Source of the DNA: Burkholderiales bacterium
GTDB lineage: Bacteria; Pseudomonadota; Gammaproteobacteria; Burkholderiales; SG8-41
Assembly: GCA_020854035.1 (NCBI GenBank)
Contig: JADZGE010000064.1
Location: 1-64,000 of the forward strand
Direction of reading: 5' to 3'
DNA length: 64,000 bases
Part shown: piece after piece, positions 20,407 to 29,022 of the stretch
Position numbering within the stretch: the stretch's first letter is position 1
How the letters are laid out: the number at the start of each line of letters is the position of its first letter
Position numbers and translations under genes: made by a program
The notes under the pieces: generated by a model
Told to the model about the DNA's origin: nothing
What the model saw: only the letters and a program-made list of their open reading frames with translations
Database searches by the model: none

Positions 20407-21294
20407 TCAGCCGCGTCTCACGCGCCCGAACCCGATTGCCGCCAGTCCGATCGCGGCGAGCGCCAGCGTACCGGGCAGCGGTATGCCCGCGAGCTCCGTG
20501 GTATTCGCGAACTGCCAGTTCAGGATATCGTGGTTCAGGTAACCCGATCCGGTCGCCGACGTAAACCCGACGTACGCCGTGTTCGCGCCGAGCAGTGACC
20601 CGATGTCGATCGCGAAATTGGCGATGGCGACGTCGAACGGGGAATTCCCGTCCCGCAGCGACACATCGAGGGACGTTCCGTCGTAGCCCATCACCACCGT
20701 CCAAATATTCCCGTTCGACATGCACCCCGGGACAAGGTGATTGTTCTGCGGGGGACTGCCGCCCGGAAAGCCGCACGAGGCGTTACCGTAAACGTTGTGA
20801 AGGGCGAGGTTCTGGAGAATACCGTTGGTGTCGACGGAGACATGATTGCTGCTATTGCCGTCGTTGTTGCCCAGGCCGAAGCCGGCGTTGTTGTAGGTGT
20901 CGAACTCGATCGCTACGCTGTTACCGACTCCGGTGTAGCCCATGCCGACGCCTGCGCCCCCGAGGCCGTTCGGGCTTGCCGCCAGCACGAAGGTGATGCC
21001 GTCCGCGGGGTTGATCCCCCCCGCGCCGGTGAACCGGAACCTGAAGGTGGTGCTGAAGGTTGCGTTGGTGCCAAGCGTTACGGCAGTCGTGCTGTAGGCG
21101 GCGCCGCTCTGACCGAACGTGGCGCGGGTAAGCCGCAGTATCGTGCCGTCTCCCGTGACCGCCGTTCCCGCCGACCCGACGAGCGTCAGGCCTGTCGTGT
21201 CGGAGAAGTCGTTGTAACTGACTACCAGAGCCTGCGCGGGGGCGGCACAGAGCGCCATGATTGCCAGAGAACAGTAGCGTGCATGCCTTCTCAT
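20407..21294 (-). CDS. PEP-CTERM-type exported protein with lectin-like domain
   Basis: A 295-residue secreted protein. A signal peptide (MRRHARYCSLAIMALCAAPAQA, split at about residue 22) leads into a beta-rich domain resembling L-type lectins: FRFRFTGAGG, DGITFVLAA, VAIEFDTYNN and NHVSVDTNG. The C-terminus has the tripartite sorting signal of the PEP-CTERM/VPLPA type: IPLPGTLAL, a hydrophobic helix, then RVRRG. Exosortase systems process such proteins, usually for extracellular polysaccharide. No exosortase is in the window. A strong AAGGAG site and a sigma-54 promoter lie upstream. Confidence 0.88.
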   Translation of the reverse strand: MRRHARYCSLAIMALCAAPAQALVVSYNDFSDTTGLTLVGSAGTAVTGDGTILRLTRATFGQSGAAYSTTAVTLGTNATFSTTFRFRFTGAGGINPADGITFVLAASPNGLGGAGVGMGYTGVGNSVAIEFDTYNNAGFGLGNNDGNSSNHVSVDTNGILQNLALHNVYGNASCGFPGGSPPQNNHLVPGCMSNGNIWTVVMGYDGTSLDVSLRDGNSPFDVAIANFAIDIGSLLGANTAYVGFTSATGSGYLNHDILNWQFANTTELAGIPLPGTLALAAIGLAAIGFGRVRRG

Positions 21295-21347
21295 TTTCCG
21301 GCTCCTTACGAAGTGGCGATTACGTTTCTCCGGTACGCCTTGAATGA

Positions 21348-21363
21348 AGCAAGGTTCATGCCA
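21348..21363 (-). promoter_or_regulatory. Sigma-54 (-24/-12) promoter of the PEP-CTERM gene
   Basis: On the minus strand the sequence is TGGCATGAACCTTGCT, matching the sigma-54 consensus TGGCACG-N4-TTGCW except for one base, with the essential GG and GC ten bases apart. It ends 54 bases before the ATG. PEP-CTERM genes under RpoN with the PrsK/PrsR system are known in other bacteria, supporting the assignment. Confidence 0.75.
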
Positions 21364-21368
21364 CTAAA

Positions 21369-21400
21369 CGCAACCGTCTGAGAAATGACGCAAACGTCTC
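21369..21400 (-). promoter_or_regulatory. Two direct repeats upstream of the sigma-54 promoter
   Basis: On the plus strand CGCAACCGTCT and CGCAAACGTCT recur with a 20-base period (two DNA turns), only a few bases upstream of the -24 element. The spacing fits binding sites for an activator dimer. The protein that would bind is not in the window. Confidence 0.45.
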
Positions 21401-21661
21401 GGCAACGCGCCCGGCCCCTCGCTGAGGTGTAAAGAATTCCGACACGCGTTGATGGGATTGATTCGCGAGTCCCGGGCGTCCCGGTGGTCTTCTCGACGCC
21501 CTGCCGGCGAAATCGGCCGGCTGCGCGCCATGCGGCTTCATCGCTCACGCTTTTGTTCGCGAGCGGTTCGGTCATGAAGCCGTGATGATCCGTTTCTGGA
21601 ACATCGCGCCGCAACGAAAGCGCCACCCGCGGGTGGCGCCCGGCGCTGCCGAATCGCCGAC

Positions 21662-22300
21662 TTATTGCAGGGGCGAAAACGCCGACGGCATCACGATCTT
21701 GTTCTCCTGGAAGTGCAGGTGGTAGCCGCGGCCACCGGTCTTCTCGGCGAGCGCGGAGGGCGGCCAGTTGCCGCCTGCGCGCAGTTCGTTGCGGATGCGC
21801 ACGCGGTCATCGAGCGAGGCGTACGGCCAGATGTGGATGAACCTGGAAATCGCGCCGATATCGGTGTAGCCGCAGGTGACGATGGGGCTCACCTTGAGGC
21901 GCCCCGGCAGCGCGGCTTCCCACGCCTTCTGGATGACGGGCAGTTCGCCCCCCATGTAGGTATACGTGCGGATCTCGAAGTAGGGCCCCATCTTCCCGGG
22001 CTTGATCTCCGGTGCGAAGGAGAAGGGGATCAGGATGTCGGACTGCTGGCTCTGGATGAACTCCGAGATCTTCGGCGGCCACACGCCGTCCTTCACCGCG
22101 GCGGCGCGGATCTTGTCGCGTTCCGCCACGTCCCGGTAGCCCCACACGTGGATGATCTGGTTGAGCGGCCCGATCTCGGTATGCCAGAACGCGGCGAGTT
22201 CCGAGTATTTCCTGCGTTTCTCGTAGGCTTCGCCGAAGCGCTTCTCGACCTCGGGGAGCGAATGCGGTTTGACGTGGTAGGTCCTGATCTCGTAGATCAT
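21662..22300 (-). CDS. NIPSNAP-family protein
   Basis: A 212-residue protein made of two NIPSNAP repeats (about 1-100 and 105-212). Each begins with an EIRTYxxKP or EIRTYTYMGG strand and contains a conserved H-x-W segment (IIHVWGYRD, RFIHIWPYAS). NIPSNAP domains form small ferredoxin-like barrels of unknown or varied function and are often found in catabolic clusters. AAAAGGGG precedes the ATG. No operon partner is evident. Confidence 0.88.
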   Translation of the reverse strand: MIYEIRTYHVKPHSLPEVEKRFGEAYEKRRKYSELAAFWHTEIGPLNQIIHVWGYRDVAERDKIRAAAVKDGVWPPKISEFIQSQQSDILIPFSFAPEIKPGKMGPYFEIRTYTYMGGELPVIQKAWEAALPGRLKVSPIVTCGYTDIGAISRFIHIWPYASLDDRVRIRNELRAGGNWPPSALAEKTGGRGYHLHFQENKIVMPSAFSPLQ

Positions 22301-23214
22301 GGATATCCCCTTTTCCAGGTTGATGCCGATGGACAGCGCCGGGAGAGGCCCGGGCCATGGAATCTAGCGCGATGCACGGGCGCTGGCTAGCGCCCACACT
22401 GTGGTCGCACGGCGGCCGCCCGGGGGCAAGCCCGGCGAGCGGAGGCTCAGGATTTCTCCCGGGCCGCGAGCGCGAGCAGCCCGAGCGCGCCGATTCCCGA
22501 GGCGACCATGAGGCCGAAGGAGGCGCTGTACGAGCCGGTCACGCAGTGGACGAGCGCGAACAGGGGCGGACCGAGTATCACCCCGCCGAACAGGAAAACG
22601 AGGTGGCGCCGGCGGTGAGGCTGATCGTCCGGGACGGGCTGAGCCGCGCGCATTCCGCGTGGACGATGCCGTTCCAGCCCACGCCGCTCGCCCCCAGCGC
22701 GAAAAAGAGGCAGTACACCGCCGGCTTCGGCCAGCTCGCGTCGAGGCCGAGGAGCGCTGCCGAGGCGACGATCATGATCGCGCAGATGATCGCGAGCAGC
22801 CCGAGGCCGGCCGCCGCGGAGACCATGCTTGCCTGGGTTGTGCGCGCGGCGCCGAGGCGCAGCACGACGATACCGCCGTAGACCGAGGCCACGGCGGCCG
22901 CGCCGAAAGTGAGCCCCACGTGGTAGCCGCGACCAGAACGGGCGCGACGTCGAGCGATTCGGCTACCTTGGGCGCGATGGTGGAGAGCACGGTGTTCGAC
23001 ATCGCGCCCACCATCTGGGCGGCGCTGATTACGAGGACGACGCGCCAGCCACTGTGCATCGGATCGGCAGAAAGGCAGGTTGTGTTGTGCCGGTCCGCAT
23101 CTTAACAGCGCGGGCGCGGCGCGCGCGGGAGCGGACCGGGCGCGACCACGGCGGCGCGCGTGTTGGTATCATCCGCTCCTGCCGGCCCGCCCCGGGGCCG
23201 GGGAGACGAACGTG
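22301..23214. other. Region between NIPSNAP and TTT receptor 3 genes
   Basis: About 900 bases with no intact gene. It holds the broken MFS transporter described separately (22447-23059) and short flanking sequences. Confidence 0.55.
22447..23059 (-). pseudogene. MFS transporter pseudogene, frameshifted and shortened
   Basis: Three overlapping minus-strand frames together read as an MFS protein. 23059 gives MHSGWRVVLVISAAQMVGAM and APKVAESLDV, followed by a shift near 22920 to VGLTFGAAAVASVYGGIVVL and a long helix pair, then another shift near 22600 to VFLFGGVILGPPLFALVHC and a C-terminus ending LALAAREKS. Together about 200 residues remain of about 400, so there are two frameshifts and probably an internal deletion. 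The fragments give no working protein. Confidence 0.75.
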
Positions 23215-24189
23215 ATGAAGCGATCCACGCGAATTGCCCTGCTGCCGCTGCTCTTGCTCGCCGCCCTCGCCGCGCAGGCGGCGGAGACCTATCCGGCGCG
23301 CCCGATCCGCATGATCGTGCCGTTCGGTCCCGGGGGCGCTTCCGATTTCGTGGCGCGCATCGTCGCGCCCAGGATGGCGGAGGCGCTGGGGCAGCAGATC
23401 GTGATCGATAACCGCAGCGGGGCGGCCGGGAACATCGGCGTCGAGGTCGCGGCGCGGACGAGTCCCGACGGCTATACGCTGCTCCTCGGCAACGTCGGCA
23501 CGATGACGATCAATCCCAACGTGTTCACGAAGTTTCCGGTGCGGCCGCTGCGGGATTTCACCGGCATCAGCATCGTCTCGGATGTGCCGGGCGCGCTCGC
23601 GGTTCACCCTTCCGTGCCCGGCAATTCGGTGAAGGATTTCATCGCCTACGCCAGGGCGCGCCCGGGGCAGTTGAACTACGGGGCGACCGGCGCGAGCAGC
23701 GCGCAGCGCCTCGCGTTCGAATTCTTCCAGTCGAAAGCCGGGATCAAGCTGCAGTACGTGCCGTACAAGGCCGGCGCCGGGGCGGCCACGGTGGCGCTCC
23801 TCGGCGGTGAGGTGACGGCGACGATGCTCACGACGGCGTCGTTCCTTCCGCACGTCAAGTCGGGCCGGCTCAAGGTCATCGCCGTGGTGTCGCCCGCCCG
23901 CGTGCCGCAGCTGCCCGAGGTGCCGACGATGATCGAGTCCGGCTTTCCCGAGCTGACCCTCGGTTCGTGGCAGGGCGTGTACGTGCCCGCGGGCACGCCT
24001 CGTCCGGTCGTGAGCCGGCTCCACGCCGTCGTGCTCAAGGTGATGGCGCACCCGGACGTGATCGAGCGCTACCGGCTGGGCGGCGCGCTCGTGATGACCA
24101 GCAAGTCGCCGGAAGAGTTCGCCGGGTTCATGAAGACGCAGACCGCGTTCTGGGAGAAACTGGTGAAGCAGCTCGGCGTGACCGAGTGA
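23215..24189 (+). CDS. TTT (Bug/TctC) substrate receptor 3
   Basis: A 324-residue receptor. Signal peptide to about AAQAAE, then YPARPIRMIVPFGPGGASDF, DNRSGAAGNIG and SPDGYTLL. The start at 23215 (MKRSTRIALL) has GGGGAGA about ten bases upstream; the longer frame from 23080 is rejected. It precedes a racemase-like gene by 81 bases on the same strand, an arrangement mirrored by receptor 5 and a second racemase on the other strand. Confidence 0.93.
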   Translation: MKRSTRIALLPLLLLAALAAQAAETYPARPIRMIVPFGPGGASDFVARIVAPRMAEALGQQIVIDNRSGAAGNIGVEVAARTSPDGYTLLLGNVGTMTINPNVFTKFPVRPLRDFTGISIVSDVPGALAVHPSVPGNSVKDFIAYARARPGQLNYGATGASSAQRLAFEFFQSKAGIKLQYVPYKAGAGAATVALLGGEVTATMLTTASFLPHVKSGRLKVIAVVSPARVPQLPEVPTMIESGFPELTLGSWQGVYVPAGTPRPVVSRLHAVVLKVMAHPDVIERYRLGGALVMTSKSPEEFAGFMKTQTAFWEKLVKQLGVTE

Positions 24190-24270
24190 AACACCGCGCC
24201 GCTCGACCTCCTCCCGGTTCTCCGGCGGGCACCGGCTGATCGACCGCCACCACTGTCTCTGCGAGTTTCC

Positions 24271-25122
24271 ATGACAAGGTACCGGTTCCTCCTCATCCAG
24301 GCGTTCCAGCTTCCGGATGGTTCGCCCTACCTCCACCGGACCACGACGGGGCCCAGGGAGGCGCGGCTGATGAACCACGACGCCGTCGGCCACCTCCTCG
24401 AAGACGTCGAGTGGGAACTCGACCCCGGTCCGCTCGCGCCGTACGGCGACTGGCCGGTCGAGAGCCGCGAGGAGTTCTGCCTCGTCGCCGCGGGGCGCCT
24501 GCCGATCGTGCGCAGGGCGTGCGAGAGCGGGAAGTACAACGGCATCGTGCTCCTCGGCGGCGGCGAGCCCGGGTTCCAGGAGTCGCGGGAGATCGCGCGC
24601 GCCTACAACATCCCGGTGACGGCCTGCGCGCATTCCCAGATGCACGTCGCCGCGCAGTTGGGGAACCGTTTCAGCGTGATCGACATGGCCGAGATCCACA
24701 ACATGTACTACCGGGATCTCGTCCTCGTGCACGGCTTCCGGGACCGGTGTGCTTCCATCCGCAACATCAACTTCCCGCTGCCGCGCCCGGGATCGGAGCA
24801 CGTCGCGAACATCCGGCAGGAAAAGGCGGCGGCGCTCCGCGGCGAGCGCTCCCCGATGCTGGAGGCGGCGCTCGTCGAGGCGGTCGCGGCGATCGAGGAG
24901 GACGGCGCCGAAGTGATCACCTTCGGTTGCTCGGCGACTTTCTGGATGCGGCCCTTCCTCCAGAAGCGGCTCGACGAGATGGGCTGGGAAGTGCCGGTAC
25001 TGGAGGGCTACAGCTGCGCTCTCGTCCTCGCCAAGGCGCTCGTCTCGCTGGGGCTCTCCGCGAGCGGGCTCACCTATCCGGGCGACCGCCCCCGGAAATG
25101 GCGGCGGAGGAAGCTGATCTAG
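24271..25122 (+). CDS. Asp/Glu/hydantoin racemase-superfamily protein 1
   Basis: A 283-residue protein of the Asp/Glu racemase superfamily. The second catalytic Cys is present in ITFGCSATFW (Cys220). The first motif, ACFxDPG in hydantoin racemases, appears here as LLGGGEPGF (near 95-102) with Gly in place of Cys; a different Cys119 lies in PVTACAHSQM. One-Cys members such as arylmalonate decarboxylase are known, so a decarboxylase or isomerase role is possible. It is closely similar to the gene at 26979-27839. The function of both is unproven. Confidence 0.8.
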   Translation: MTRYRFLLIQAFQLPDGSPYLHRTTTGPREARLMNHDAVGHLLEDVEWELDPGPLAPYGDWPVESREEFCLVAAGRLPIVRRACESGKYNGIVLLGGGEPGFQESREIARAYNIPVTACAHSQMHVAAQLGNRFSVIDMAEIHNMYYRDLVLVHGFRDRCASIRNINFPLPRPGSEHVANIRQEKAAALRGERSPMLEAALVEAVAAIEEDGAEVITFGCSATFWMRPFLQKRLDEMGWEVPVLEGYSCALVLAKALVSLGLSASGLTYPGDRPRKWRRRKLI

Positions 25123-25183
25123 GGAGCGGGGACGGGCGAGACGATCGTGCGCGCGGGGGCGGACGGGGTACCGCCGCGCGGAC

Positions 25184-25948
25184 CTACTGGGCCGTCACGC
25201 CGCCGTCGAGGGCAATGACCTGACCGGTCGCGTACGACGCCCCGGTGCCGGCGAGATAGCACACCAGCGCCGCGACTTCCTCGACCGTGCCGAAGCGCCC
25301 CAGCGGGATGCGCGCCAGCATCCCGGCGCGCCGCGCCGGGTCGGCCATCGATGCCTGGCGGGCGGGCGACACCGTGTCGATCTTTCCCGGTGCAACGGCG
25401 TTCACGCGTATGCCGTGCGCGGCCCATTCGATGGCGAGCATGCGCGTCATCTGCGCGATGCCGGCCTTCGAGATGCCGTAAAGCGCCTGGCCGGCGTGGC
25501 CCACGAGGCCGTGCGTGGAAGCAATGCTGACGATCGCCCCGGGCCGGCGCGCCGCCGTCAGGTGGCGCCCCATCGCCTGCGTCATGAAGAAGGTGCCCTC
25601 CAGGTTCACGCTCATCACCGTGGACCAGTCGGCGCGTGTTGCCTCCAGCGCGGGTCCGGGCAGCGGCACCCCGGCATTGTTGACGAGGACTTCGAGGTGG
25701 CCGAACGCGGCGGCAGCGGCCACGGCCGAGACGATGCTTGCCTGGCTTCTCAAGTCGAGCGCGATGCGCGCGACCCTCGCGCCGGCCCCGCGCGCGAGCG
25801 CTTCGGTCGCTTCGAGCGTGCGGGGATCGAGATCGCACAGCGCGAGGTCGAAGCCCGCGCGCGCCAGCGCGAGAGCGGTTGCCGCGCCGATCCCGTAGGT
25901 GGCGCCGGTGACAATAGCGGCGGGGCGGCCGGTGTGCTCGTTCTGCAT
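25184..25948 (-). CDS. SDR-family oxidoreductase (3-oxoacyl-ACP reductase-like)
   Basis: A 254-residue classical SDR. TGATYGIG at 14-21 binds the cofactor, the Asp in ALCDLDP suggests NAD preference, and NNAG, the Ser of SIAST and YGISK form the active site. The C-terminus ends TGQVIALDGGVTAQ, as in FabG-like enzymes. It lies 39 bases after TTT receptor 4 and is probably the last gene of the minus-strand cluster that begins upstream at 30168. Substrate unknown, likely a hydroxy acid from that catabolic unit. Confidence 0.92.
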   Translation of the reverse strand: MQNEHTGRPAAIVTGATYGIGAATALALARAGFDLALCDLDPRTLEATEALARGAGARVARIALDLRSQASIVSAVAAAAAFGHLEVLVNNAGVPLPGPALEATRADWSTVMSVNLEGTFFMTQAMGRHLTAARRPGAIVSIASTHGLVGHAGQALYGISKAGIAQMTRMLAIEWAAHGIRVNAVAPGKIDTVSPARQASMADPARRAGMLARIPLGRFGTVEEVAALVCYLAGTGASYATGQVIALDGGVTAQ

Positions 25949-25987
25949 GGCTCGACTTCGGGCGCGGGCCGCGTATCGGCCGCCCGC

Positions 25988-26971
25988 CTACAGCTTTCCT
26001 TCCATCCCGACCTGGCGGACGATGCCGGACCAGAACGCCGCCTGCTCCTTCACGAAGGCCGCGCAGGCCCGCGCGGTTTCCGTGTCGATGGCGCTCGCCG
26101 CGCTTGCCCTCAGGCGCTCGACGACCTTCGGGTCGCGCAGCACCCGGCTCACCGCGCCGGCCAGCCTCTCCACCACGGCCGCGGGCGTGCGCGCCGGGAC
26201 GAACAATCCCTGCCAGGAATCGTTGGTGAGCTCCGGAAATCCCGCCTCGGTGATCGTGGGCACGTTCGGCAGCACATCGAGACGCTTCGCGCTGCGCACG
26301 ACGAGGGCGCGCAACTGCCCGGCGCGCACGAACGGCAGGGTGGCCGGCACCGCGACGAAGCCCGCGGTCACCTCCCCGGAGACGAGAGCGGTGGCGGCGG
26401 CGCCCGCACCCTTGTACGCGACCAGCACGAGGTCCAACCCCGTCTTGTGCGCCAGGTACTGCATGCCGAGCGTGGCGGGATTGCCGGCCGCGGCGGAGCC
26501 CCAGTTGATCTGGCCGGGGCGGGACTTCGCGTGGGCGATGAATTCCCCGAGCGAGCGTACCGGGAGCGAGGGATGCACGACCAGCATCGAGGACACGTTG
26601 GCGGCGATGTTCACGCAGGCGAGATCCCGCATCGGATCGACCGGGAGCCGGCGGAAGAGCGCCGGGTTGATCGCGATGGTGCCGACGTTGCCGAAGAGCA
26701 CGGTATAGCCGTCCGGGCTCGCTCGCGCGGCCATTTCCACCGCGATGTTGCCGGATGCGCCGGGGCGGTTGTCCAGCACGAGCGGCTGCCCGAGCGCCTC
26801 GGCGAGCCCCGGCTGCATCACGCGCGCGGTGAAATCGGTCGATCCGCCGGGTACGAAGGGTATGAGTATGCGCACCGGACGCACGGGGTAGTCCCCCGCG
26901 GCGGGCGCGGGCACGCTCGCCAGCGCGAGTGCGGCCGCCGCAAGCGAAACGCAGCACGCGAGCGTGTTCAT
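25988..26971 (-). CDS. TTT (Bug/TctC) substrate receptor 4
   Basis: A 327-residue receptor with signal peptide ending near APAAGDYP. It shows YPVRPVRILIPFVPGGSTDF, DNRPGASGNIAVE and SPDGYTVLFGNVG. GAGG precedes the ATG, which is only seven bases after the racemase-like gene stop, so translation is likely coupled. Second receptor of the same minus-strand cluster. Confidence 0.93.
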   Translation of the reverse strand: MNTLACCVSLAAAALALASVPAPAAGDYPVRPVRILIPFVPGGSTDFTARVMQPGLAEALGQPLVLDNRPGASGNIAVEMAARASPDGYTVLFGNVGTIAINPALFRRLPVDPMRDLACVNIAANVSSMLVVHPSLPVRSLGEFIAHAKSRPGQINWGSAAAGNPATLGMQYLAHKTGLDLVLVAYKGAGAAATALVSGEVTAGFVAVPATLPFVRAGQLRALVVRSAKRLDVLPNVPTITEAGFPELTNDSWQGLFVPARTPAAVVERLAGAVSRVLRDPKVVERLRASAASAIDTETARACAAFVKEQAAFWSGIVRQVGMEGKL

Positions 26972-26978
26972 GCCGCCT

Positions 26979-27839
26979 CTACACCAGCTTCTTCCGGCGC
27001 CAGCGGCGCGGCCGGTCGCCCGGATAGGCGAGAGCGCTCGCGCTCAGGCCCATGTCGACCATGAGCTTCGCGAGGCCGATCGCGCAGCGATAGCCCTCGA
27101 GCACCGGCACCTCCCAGCCGAGATCGGCGAGACGCCGCTCCAGGAACGGCTGCATCCAGAACGTCGCGGAACAGCCGAAAGTGATCACCTCGGCGCCGTC
27201 TTCCTCGATCGCCGCCACGGCCTCGATGAGCGCGGCCTCGAGCATCTCGGATCTCTCGCCGCGCAGCGCCTGCTGCTTCTGCTCGGCGAGGTGCGGATCG
27301 GCGTGGGGCGGGCGCGGGTGCGGCAGTTGCAGGTTGCGTATCGAGGCGCAGCGCCGCTCGAAGCGGTGCTGGACGATCAGGTTCCCGTAGTAGCTGCTGT
27401 GGTTCTCCGCCATGTCGATGACGCTGAACCGGTTGCCGAGCATCGCCGCCACGTGCATCTGCGAGTGCGCGCAGGCGGTGACCGGTATGTTGTACGGCCG
27501 CGCGATCTCGCGCGCCTCGTGAAAGCCGGGCTCGCCGCCGCCGAGCAGCACGATGCCGTTGTACTTGCCGCTGCGGCAGGCCTCGCGCACGATCGGCAGG
27601 CGCCCCGCCGCGGCGCAGGCGAACTCCTCGCGGTTCTCGACCTGCCAGTCGCCGTAGGTGGTGAGCGCTCCCGGGTGCAGATCCCACTGCACGTCGGCGA
27701 GGAAGGGCGCGACCTGCTCGTGGTTCTGGAGCTGTCGCTCCTTCGGGCCCTCGGTCGAGCGGTGGCGGTAGGGCGAGCCCGCCGGGAGCTGGAACGCCTG
27801 GATGAGGATGAAGCGGTAGCGGCTCGGCGGCTCGCCCAT
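26979..27839 (-). CDS. Asp/Glu/hydantoin racemase-superfamily protein 2
   Basis: A 286-residue paralogue of the protein at 24271-25122. The same motifs occur: YRFILIQAFQLPAGSPYRHR, LLGGGEPGF, TACAHSQMHVA, ITFGCSATFW and the basic end RRWRRKKLV. The first catalytic Cys of hydantoin racemases is replaced by Gly. The ATG at 27839 was preferred because GAAGGAA lies eight bases upstream; an in-frame GTG at 27854 lacks a ribosome site. The gene sits between two TTT receptors and probably handles the imported acid. Confidence 0.82.
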   Translation of the reverse strand: MGEPPSRYRFILIQAFQLPAGSPYRHRSTEGPKERQLQNHEQVAPFLADVQWDLHPGALTTYGDWQVENREEFACAAAGRLPIVREACRSGKYNGIVLLGGGEPGFHEAREIARPYNIPVTACAHSQMHVAAMLGNRFSVIDMAENHSSYYGNLIVQHRFERRCASIRNLQLPHPRPPHADPHLAEQKQQALRGERSEMLEAALIEAVAAIEEDGAEVITFGCSATFWMQPFLERRLADLGWEVPVLEGYRCAIGLAKLMVDMGLSASALAYPGDRPRRWRRKKLV

Positions 27840-27869
27840 GCGAGTTTCCTTCACGACCGCGCGGCCGCG

Positions 27870-28871
27870 TCATTCCTTCGAGATGTTCGCCTCGCGCAGC
27901 ACGCGCGCCCACTTGCTCACTTCGTTCTCCACCTGCGCGCGCAGCGCCTGCGGCGTGCCGCCGCCGGGCTCCATGCCCTGCTTGACGAGCGGCTCGCGCA
28001 GCTTCGGATCGGCCAGAACGCCGACGGCCTCGCGGTTGAGTAGCGTCACGATCTCGGCCGGAGTGTTGAGCGGCGCGAAGAGGCTGAACAGCCCCACGGA
28101 GATCAGTTCCGGCACGCCCAGTTCGACCGCGGTTGGCACACTCGGCAGGATCGCGGCGCGCTTCGCCGCCGTCACCGCCAGCACCTTCAGCTTGCCGGCG
28201 GCGACGAGCGGCACGTAGACCGGAACGTTGTCGAACGCCATCGTGATCCGGCCTTCGATCAGCTCGGGACGGAACGCCGTGGAGCCCTTGAACGGCACGT
28301 GCAGCACGTCCACGCCCGCGGTCTTCTTGAACAACTCGCACGTAAGGTGCAGCAGTCCGCCGACTCCGGACGAGGCGCAGGTGTACTTGCCGGGGCCTGC
28401 CTTGAGCCGGGCCACGAACCCCTTGAGGTCGTCCACCGGCAACACCGGCGTGACGAAGAGCCCGTTGGGAATCTCCGCGACGGCGGAGACGGGCAGCAGG
28501 CTCTTGCGCAGGTCGTAGTCGAGGCGGCCCGCGTTGTAGGTCATCTGGATGGCGAGCGAGGCCGTCGACGCCATGAGCAGCGTATAGCCGTCCGGTGCGG
28601 CCTTCACCACGGTCATCGCCGCGATGTTGCCCCCGTCGCCAGGCCGGTTCTCGACGATGACACGCTGGTTCAACCGCGCCGAGAGCCCGTCGGCGAGCGC
28701 CCGGTTCAGGTGATCCGCGCTCGAGCCCGCGGCGAGTGAATTCACCACCCGGATGACGCGCGCGGGGTAGGCCTCCGCCGGGGCCTGCGCCGCGACGACC
28801 ACGGGCAGGCTCGCGCCGAGCGCCAGCGCGGCCAGGGCGGCGCGCCCTCGCGTACTGCTTGCGATGCTCAT
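27870..28871 (-). CDS. TTT (Bug/TctC) substrate receptor 5
   Basis: A 333-residue receptor. Signal peptide to about VVAAQ, then YPARVIRVVNSLAAGSSADH (a diverged ligand motif), ENRPGDGGNIAAM and APDGYTLL. The start at 28871 has a strong GGGAGGAG site; the longer frame to 29015 is rejected. It lies downstream of the LLM oxidoreductase gene and upstream of racemase 2. Confidence 0.92.
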   Translation of the reverse strand: MSIASSTRGRAALAALALGASLPVVVAAQAPAEAYPARVIRVVNSLAAGSSADHLNRALADGLSARLNQRVIVENRPGDGGNIAAMTVVKAAPDGYTLLMASTASLAIQMTYNAGRLDYDLRKSLLPVSAVAEIPNGLFVTPVLPVDDLKGFVARLKAGPGKYTCASSGVGGLLHLTCELFKKTAGVDVLHVPFKGSTAFRPELIEGRITMAFDNVPVYVPLVAAGKLKVLAVTAAKRAAILPSVPTAVELGVPELISVGLFSLFAPLNTPAEIVTLLNREAVGVLADPKLREPLVKQGMEPGGGTPQALRAQVENEVSKWARVLREANISKE

Positions 28872-29022
28872 GGTTCTCCTCCCGGAGCGGCGGCAGCCGC
28901 CGGTTGCGGCCGACCCGCGCCCCATCGTTATCACGGGGAAAGCGGCATTCACGGAACGCGAGGCGCGTGCCGGCCGGGCCTCGCGCCCCGCGATTCCGCG
29001 GCCCCGGCGGCACACGTGCGAA

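Larger units (their letters stand above)
21295..21661. other. Regulatory intergenic region between the PEP-CTERM and NIPSNAP genes
   Basis: About 370 bases. It carries the sigma-54 promoter and the two direct repeats described separately, and GC content is lower than in neighbouring coding DNA. No further gene is seen. Confidence 0.6.

Noticed and set aside
26968..29013. Minus-strand frame of 681 residues spanning the racemase and TTT region
   Set aside because: Out of frame with the recognisable racemase and receptor; a shadow.
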